Source: Marinobacter sp. THAF197a
GTDB lineage: Bacteria > Pseudomonadota > Gammaproteobacteria > Pseudomonadales > Oleiphilaceae
Direction: 5' to 3'
Assembly (NCBI RefSeq): GCF_009363275.1
Contig: NZ_CP045324.1
Coordinates: forward strand, 2,666,001 to 2,730,000
Length of the DNA: 64,000 nucleotides
Made by a program: the position numbers and the translations under genes. The notes beneath the pieces are model-generated. The model was not told the origin of the DNA and ran no database searches. It saw nothing but the letters and a program-made list of their open reading frames with translations. Shown here piece by piece: positions 59,469 to 64,000 of this stretch; position 1 is the first letter of the stretch, and the number at the start of each line of letters is the position of its first letter.

Positions 59469-61547
59469 TTAAAAGAGGCGGTCGATGAGGCCGGTGATGG
59501 CTCCGGTTATCGGCGACAGCAGCCGGCCCAGCAGGCTGTCAGCAGTAGTCAGTGCGTTTTGGTCCAGTTGCTCGGTGACCTCACGCACCACGGTGGCCAG
59601 GGCGTCCGACAGAAAGTTGGTAGGCAGGGTGGCGTTCTGGTTGATGGAGTCCGGCGCTTCCTCAAGCAGCAGCACTTCCAACACCAGAGTATTCAACGCA
59701 GCGTTGATTGAACCGATCAGCGCATCAGAAGCGGCCGAACTGTCCAGCTTGGAAACTTCCTCCAACGTGCCACCCACACCCCGCAAAGTGGTCGCCAACA
59801 AACTAGTGACACCCCGCAGCACCGGCGCCGGTTCGGCCTGCTGATCCACCGCATCCAGAATGTTCTCCAGATTAATCACCAACTGTACGACCGGCCCAAG
59901 CAGGAACGCGGTGTCTTCCGACAACCCCTGGCCAGAGCTCTCATCGCCCTCCCCCCCGAAACCAAGGCCGAAGGCTTCAAACGCCGCCCCCAGGCGGTCA
60001 AAGGGGGCTGGCAGTTCAGAGGTATCAATAACCTGCAAACGCTCGGCGGCCGCTTGTACCGCCAACGTAGCTTGAGCCATATCCTCCGGAGAGCCGGCTT
60101 CAGAGACGGATGACGCCGCCGCATCCAGCGTCACCAGCAGAGTATCCAGCCCGTTGATCAGCTGGGCAACGGCTTGCTGGGTTTCAGCGTTCGGATTGGC
60201 CATATTCAGGGTATTCAGACCACTGACCAGCTCCTCCCGGAACAGCTCTAACGGGCCCGTGAAGTTGCCGTCAAAGCCCGCACCGCCAGCCAGGGGCACC
60301 GGCAGGGAAACCGGCGAGCCGGAGAAATCCTTGCCCCGGGCGATGTTCATTGGCCCGACCTTTTCCAGGCACTGGCTGTAGGCCGGGGTAAGCCCACCAT
60401 CAGCACCCAGCACACCAAAGCCTTCCAGCTCCGGGTCTACGGTGTAGGCCTCAAAGCACATTTGTGCAGGCGCGCCCGTGGCCGGGTTGCTTTCCATCGC
60501 CTGCACCCAGAAAAAGCCGTAGGTATCGCCGGCCTGGTACATGGCCTGGTTTCGGCTTTCATCCTGCAGGGAGCGGGTTTTGCCGGCGGCGCCGCTCACC
60601 AAAAAGCGAGTTCGACCACAGCTTTCCACCGGTTCCAGCAATTGCAGATCGTGATCGTGCCCGGTCATGATGAAATCGGCGTAGTCGCACACCCCCTCTT
60701 CCAGAAAATCTTTCCAGCGCTGGCCGGAGATCACCGGCAGAATGTAGGAGGGAATGAAATCGTAATTACCCGCGTTGCCATGCAAACCGTTGGACAAATA
60801 CGGGTGATGCGCCATCGCGATGTTAAACAGAGCCTGCGACGAGATCAGCTCGTCCTGGGCCCACATCAGTTGGGTCATGCCGTAGTTTTGCCAGGTAAAC
60901 CGGGAATCCGCGTCTGCTACCAGCGAGGCAATCGGGTTGGAATCCAGCGACACCACCGTCAACAGCGGTTTACCTTCCCGGGTTTTCGGCATCAATGCGG
61001 TGGGTATTTCGCCGCTATTGAACGCATAGTAGCGGGCAGGCATGCGCCAGCGGGGGCTGTTGCCCTCGTAGTGGTAATCCACCTGAACATCGCCCCGGCT
61101 GTTGTTGGCGCCATCGCCACCCACATAGCCGGTGTTGTCGTGGTTACCCAGTACCATATAAAACGGGCGCTCCCCCATGGGCTCAAACGGCTTTTCAAAC
61201 TTCTCGATAAACTGAATGTCGTCTACCGATGTGGCTCCGTCTTCATAGATATTGTCGCCAAACCCCAGCACAAACTCGCAGGGGCCTGCTTCTGCAGACT
61301 TAAGCTCGCAAACCTGCGCCATGGCCTCGCCCACCGCATACTGGCCGGGGCTGCCGGAGCCGGAATCGCCCATGGCGATAAACTGGGTTGAGGCCACCGC
61401 ACGAGCACCATCCTCGTCACCCGGCGCAGTCACATCGGGTTGAGTACCCGGCGTGGTGGACTCGGCCTCGTCATCGCCGGAACCGCCACAGGCAGCCAGG
61501 GTGAGTGGCACCACCAAAAGGGCGATCAACTTCAATTTAGCGTTCAT
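59469..61547 (-). CDS. Metallophosphoesterase lipoprotein
   Basis: A 692-residue protein with a lipobox (LTLAACG). The N-terminal half is a calcineurin/purple acid phosphatase-like domain with metal-binding motifs in order: GDSGSG, GFGDNIYEDG, LGNHDNTG, MAHHPYLSNG and GHDHDL. The C-terminal 270 residues are helical and lack a known domain. It overlaps the PhoD gene by 4 bp (ATGA), so the two form an operon for periplasmic or surface phosphate release. It could also act on phosphodiesters. Confidence 0.87.
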   Translation of the reverse strand: MNAKLKLIALLVVPLTLAACGGSGDDEAESTTPGTQPDVTAPGDEDGARAVASTQFIAMGDSGSGSPGQYAVGEAMAQVCELKSAEAGPCEFVLGFGDNIYEDGATSVDDIQFIEKFEKPFEPMGERPFYMVLGNHDNTGYVGGDGANNSRGDVQVDYHYEGNSPRWRMPARYYAFNSGEIPTALMPKTREGKPLLTVVSLDSNPIASLVADADSRFTWQNYGMTQLMWAQDELISSQALFNIAMAHHPYLSNGLHGNAGNYDFIPSYILPVISGQRWKDFLEEGVCDYADFIMTGHDHDLQLLEPVESCGRTRFLVSGAAGKTRSLQDESRNQAMYQAGDTYGFFWVQAMESNPATGAPAQMCFEAYTVDPELEGFGVLGADGGLTPAYSQCLEKVGPMNIARGKDFSGSPVSLPVPLAGGAGFDGNFTGPLELFREELVSGLNTLNMANPNAETQQAVAQLINGLDTLLVTLDAAASSVSEAGSPEDMAQATLAVQAAAERLQVIDTSELPAPFDRLGAAFEAFGLGFGGEGDESSGQGLSEDTAFLLGPVVQLVINLENILDAVDQQAEPAPVLRGVTSLLATTLRGVGGTLEEVSKLDSSAASDALIGSINAALNTLVLEVLLLEEAPDSINQNATLPTNFLSDALATVVREVTEQLDQNALTTADSLLGRLLSPITGAITGLIDRLF

Positions 61548-63340
61548 ACAACAGACTCCAGGGAATGAACGGCGCCCATCACAGCCGCCAGTTCCTGTTG
61601 ATGTTCAGGCGTGGCAGCCGGCGCCAGCAGGCTGGTTTGCGTGGTTCTGGGGCGGGATGGGGTAAGGTTGTCTGTGATCAGGCGATACCGTTGGCCAGGC
61701 TGTTTGGCAGCGACTTTCACCAGTTTTCGCTTGCCGGTGTCCAGCTCGCCTTTGCGGGTTTCATCGGCAATCGACGCCACATAATGAAACTCCGCCTGGG
61801 CGCCGAACCGGTCCACATCCATCAGAATAAACCCTCGGGTTTGCAGCTCGGCGTACTTCACGTGCGGGTTGGTGGTGCGCACCGCGACCGCAGCCAACTC
61901 CGCCAAGCCTGCCGGAAAGCCCGGCGAAGTTACCGACGGGCACACAAACTCCACCGCCAGCGCTTCCGGCGCAAACAAGTCACCCACCACAGACGCCGGG
62001 TTCCGATAGATCTCATTGGCCCAGGAGGTATGAATATCACCGGTGAACACCACCACGTTCTCCACATTGTTCTGCTCGATGGCGTCCAGAATGCGGGTGC
62101 GGCTTGCGGTGTAACCATCCCATTGGTCCATATTCAGGCCCTGTTGGGTGGTGCCGTAAGGCAGCTGTTCGGAGATCAGTTCCGGCTGGGGCAACTCCGC
62201 CAGATTCAGCTGCCCGAACATCACCTGCTGGCCAATCATCTTCCATAAACTGCCTGAGCTGGTCAGGCCGTCCGTCAGCCAGTTCATCTGGGCATCGCTG
62301 ATCAGCTTTCTGTCCGGGTCTGTGCGTTCAGGGCCGAAAGGTAAAGACGCCTGGGCATCCCGGCCTTCGATCCGGGTATCCAGCATCCACAAATCAATCA
62401 GATCGCCATACCGGAACCGACGCCACAGCCGTTGACTGTCTGCACCAAAGTCCCGCACCGGCATCCACTCAAAGTAGGCGCGAATGGCTGCCTGCTTGCG
62501 GGTTTCCCAATCCCCTTCCGTGGCCGGGTCGTGGTTCTCCGCGCCATCCATGTAGGCGTCATTGGCAATCTCGTGGTCGTCCCAGATGCAGATCATCGGG
62601 TATTGCTGATGCGCCGCCTGCAAATCGGGGTCTCGCTTGTACTGGCCGTGGCGCACGCGGTAATCGGACAAGGAAAGGATTTCATTCGCCGGCTCATGAA
62701 CACGATTCGGCACAGCAGCGGGATCATCGTATGTGCCCGGCTCGTACTCATAGAGGTAGTCACCCAGGTGCAGGACAAAATCCAGATCCCGCTCATCCAC
62801 CTTCGCCAGAGCGTTATAAACAGAAAAGTGGCCATACGGCAGGTTGGAACAGGAAACCGTGGCAAACCGGGCCCGCCGCACACGTTGGTCCGGCGCCGGG
62901 AAAGTGCGGGTACGCCCAACCGGAGAAACATTAGGGCCGCAACGGAAGGCGTAGTAATACCAGGTGTCGCTGGCCAGGCCAGTGGCATCCACCTTCACGC
63001 AGAAATCAGAATCTGCCTCAGCAGTTGCGGTAAACACCTGAGGCTGCGAAAGATCCGGCTGACGGCTGACCAACACCTGAACCGGCACCGAGGTTTCCGT
63101 AGGCAGCGCCGGTGTCACCCGCGTCCAAAGGATGACCCGGTCATCCAACGGATCGCCGGAGGCAACCCCATGCTCAAAGAACCCCACCACCTGATTACCA
63201 GGCTGCCCGTTACCCCCGGAGCCAGGCCCTGGCCCGGCAGGCAACTCCCCCGAAGAACCAGAGTCACCACACCCAACCAAAGAGAAAGCCGGCAGCGCCA
63301 GCGACGATGCCAGGAAAGATCGACGTTTCATTGTTTTCAC
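61544..63340 (-). CDS. phoD: PhoD family alkaline phosphatase
   Basis: A 598-residue protein. The signal has a twin-arginine start (KRRSFLASSLALPAFSLVGC) plus a lipobox cysteine. The PhoD N-terminal domain (FEHGVASGDPLDDRVILWTRV) and the metal-binding domain (SCSNLPYG, HLGDYLYEY, IWDDHEIANDAY, FTGDIHTSW) follow. PhoD enzymes use Ca and Fe and cut phosphate diesters and monoesters. A degenerate Pho box may lie upstream. It is the first gene of a pair with the lipoprotein phosphatase. Confidence 0.92.
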   Translation of the reverse strand: MKTMKRRSFLASSLALPAFSLVGCGDSGSSGELPAGPGPGSGGNGQPGNQVVGFFEHGVASGDPLDDRVILWTRVTPALPTETSVPVQVLVSRQPDLSQPQVFTATAEADSDFCVKVDATGLASDTWYYYAFRCGPNVSPVGRTRTFPAPDQRVRRARFATVSCSNLPYGHFSVYNALAKVDERDLDFVLHLGDYLYEYEPGTYDDPAAVPNRVHEPANEILSLSDYRVRHGQYKRDPDLQAAHQQYPMICIWDDHEIANDAYMDGAENHDPATEGDWETRKQAAIRAYFEWMPVRDFGADSQRLWRRFRYGDLIDLWMLDTRIEGRDAQASLPFGPERTDPDRKLISDAQMNWLTDGLTSSGSLWKMIGQQVMFGQLNLAELPQPELISEQLPYGTTQQGLNMDQWDGYTASRTRILDAIEQNNVENVVVFTGDIHTSWANEIYRNPASVVGDLFAPEALAVEFVCPSVTSPGFPAGLAELAAVAVRTTNPHVKYAELQTRGFILMDVDRFGAQAEFHYVASIADETRKGELDTGKRKLVKVAAKQPGQRYRLITDNLTPSRPRTTQTSLLAPAATPEHQQELAAVMGAVHSLESVV

Positions 63341-63378
63341 CCAGAAGCTCTATTCAGACCAGGATTTTATGGAGCGAT

Positions 63379-63397
63379 CGTTGCAAAATTATTGCAT
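63379..63397 (-). promoter_or_regulatory. Possible degenerate Pho box
   Basis: On the minus strand ATGCAATAATTTTGCAACG has two TGCAA half-sites 11 bp apart, the spacing of a PhoB box, about 40 bp upstream of phoD. The half-sites differ from TGTCA at two positions, so the call rests mainly on spacing and gene content. Confidence 0.3.
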
Positions 63398-63614
63398 AGA
63401 GCACTCTATGCTGAATATTTCCTGAAAAAATCCGAAGGACACGCTCTACCGGGTTAAGGCTGTGAATTCGAAAAGATGGAAATAAACAAGGAAGGCTTTG
63501 GAGACTGACGCTGGCAGAAGGGTGGGGGTTGCCCTCTTTGTAGGCTGCGAATTTTGGTGGCGAGGGGCGCCTTTGCAGCCTGATTGTTTTTGTTCAGCCA
63601 CCAAACTCAGCTAC

Positions 63615-63641
63615 GGGGTCTGTCCCCACGGGACTGACCCC
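63615..63641. repeat. Isolated small palindrome of the second family
   Basis: GGGGTCTGTCCCC-ACG-GGACTGACCCC, one hairpin of the second family, lies in the gap between the phoD promoter region and the mvaT-like gene. The 369-bp gap 63341-63709 otherwise holds only the possible Pho box and no gene I can support. Confidence 0.7.
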
Positions 63642-63709
63642 AAACGCACCAACTCAAACCAAGGTGCGCAAGCTTAATAGGGCCACCAAACCTCAGCGGC
63701 CCCATCTAA

Positions 63710-64000
63710 TCAATCCTGCTGCCAGCTCTGAACAGCTTCCTTACCGTGCTTTTCACGCCACTCATTCAGAGTCTTGTGATTACCGCCACGGGTTTTAACC
63801 ACTTCACCGGTGTGCGGGTTCTTGTAGGTTTTCATCGGGCGCTTGGCGCGGGTGCCGGTTGAAGCATCCGCTTTGGCAACAGCAATCGAGGGGTCAATCG
63901 CCGCCAGAATCTGCAGAACATCCTTGGGAGATTTGTCATATTCCTTCATCAAAGCGCGAACCTTGTTTTCAAATTCCAGTTCGCCTTTCAGTGCCTGGTC
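63710..64000 (-). CDS. MvaT-like H-NS family regulator, 3' part
   Basis: The frame stays open to the window edge, so the N-terminus is missing; 96 residues are visible. The visible part has the end of the coiled-coil region (ELEFENKVRALMKEY), a linker, and the MvaT C-terminal DNA-binding domain (KRPMKTYKNPHTGEVVKTRGGNHKTL, where the RGGN loop enters AT-rich minor grooves). MvaT proteins silence foreign DNA in Pseudomonas relatives, which is of interest given the T6SS cargo and toxin genes nearby. Confidence 0.9.
   Translation of the reverse strand, partial: DQALKGELEFENKVRALMKEYDKSPKDVLQILAAIDPSIAVAKADASTGTRAKRPMKTYKNPHTGEVVKTRGGNHKTLNEWREKHGKEAVQSWQQD

Overview
The window looks like chromosomal DNA of a marine gammaproteobacterium, most probably Marinobacter or a close relative. 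This rests on the gene mix (Pseudomonas-type DapD, DapE, SlyX, an MvaT-type H-NS protein, FliD/FliS/FlaG/flagellin with sigma-28 and sigma-54 type promoters, a glucosylglycerate osmolyte cluster) and the moderately high GC. No rRNA, tRNA, CRISPR array or phage genome was seen.

Layout. 0-9 kb: end of dapD, dapE, slyX, a membrane-anchored cold-shock-domain protein, a Clp-N/AAA ATPase with a small partner, a large DUF6351-like lipoprotein, glyoxalase I and a DUF1853 protein. 9-27 kb: one long minus-strand run. Its 3' part is a type VI secretion cargo island: VgrG, a 1169-residue VasX/BTH_I2691-like pore-forming effector, and an array of related two-helix membrane proteins that I read as immunity proteins (four homologous units in three genes, one gene being a two-unit fusion, plus a divergent relative and a small zinc-ribbon membrane protein). 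Its 5' part holds a YCF48/BNR lipoprotein, a MORN-repeat exported protein and a large exported protein split by an in-frame TGA. 27-31 kb: glucosylglycerate phosphorylase, glucosyl-3-phosphoglycerate synthase and its HAD phosphatase. 31-38.6 kb: SelO, AmpG-like permease, YajQ, a response regulator with a degenerate GGDEF domain, a possible sRNA, an AraC regulator between two palindromic elements, and argG. 38.6-47.1 kb: a solute-binding-like protein, fliS, fliD, flaG and two divergent flagellin genes. 44.9-56.1 kb: a patchwork of toxin-antitoxin genes, several broken (orphan MNT, phd/vapC, brnA with a damaged brnT, a DUF2281 antitoxin with a truncated MazF/PemK-like toxin, DUF4160/DUF2442), with a pRiA4b ORF-3 protein, a TPR/methyltransferase-like protein, sbcB and a complete IS256-family element. 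56-64 kb: an exported protein, a CheC response regulator with a PAS-GGDEF cyclase, two cell-envelope phosphatases and the 3' part of an mvaT-like gene.

The most striking non-coding feature is an interspersed palindrome of exactly 53 bp: arms GGGGTCAGACCCC and GGGGTCTGACCCC around a 27-bp core with an ACATTT/AAATGT inner repeat. Eight full copies and several partial ones occur, many within 3-5 bp of a stop codon. Two copies identical over 62 bp flank a toxin-antitoxin pair, and one of them cuts off the toxin. A second, related family (GGGTCTGTCCCC/GGGGACTGACCC type) brackets the AraC gene and supplies its last codons.

The best candidate for a little-described system is the VgrG, pore effector and mosaic immunity array at 9.1-20.7 kb. 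The putative immunity proteins keep near-identical ends but differ strongly in their membrane-spanning middle, and their C-termini have been shuffled between copies. All family names come from recognising sequence patterns; no database search was run.
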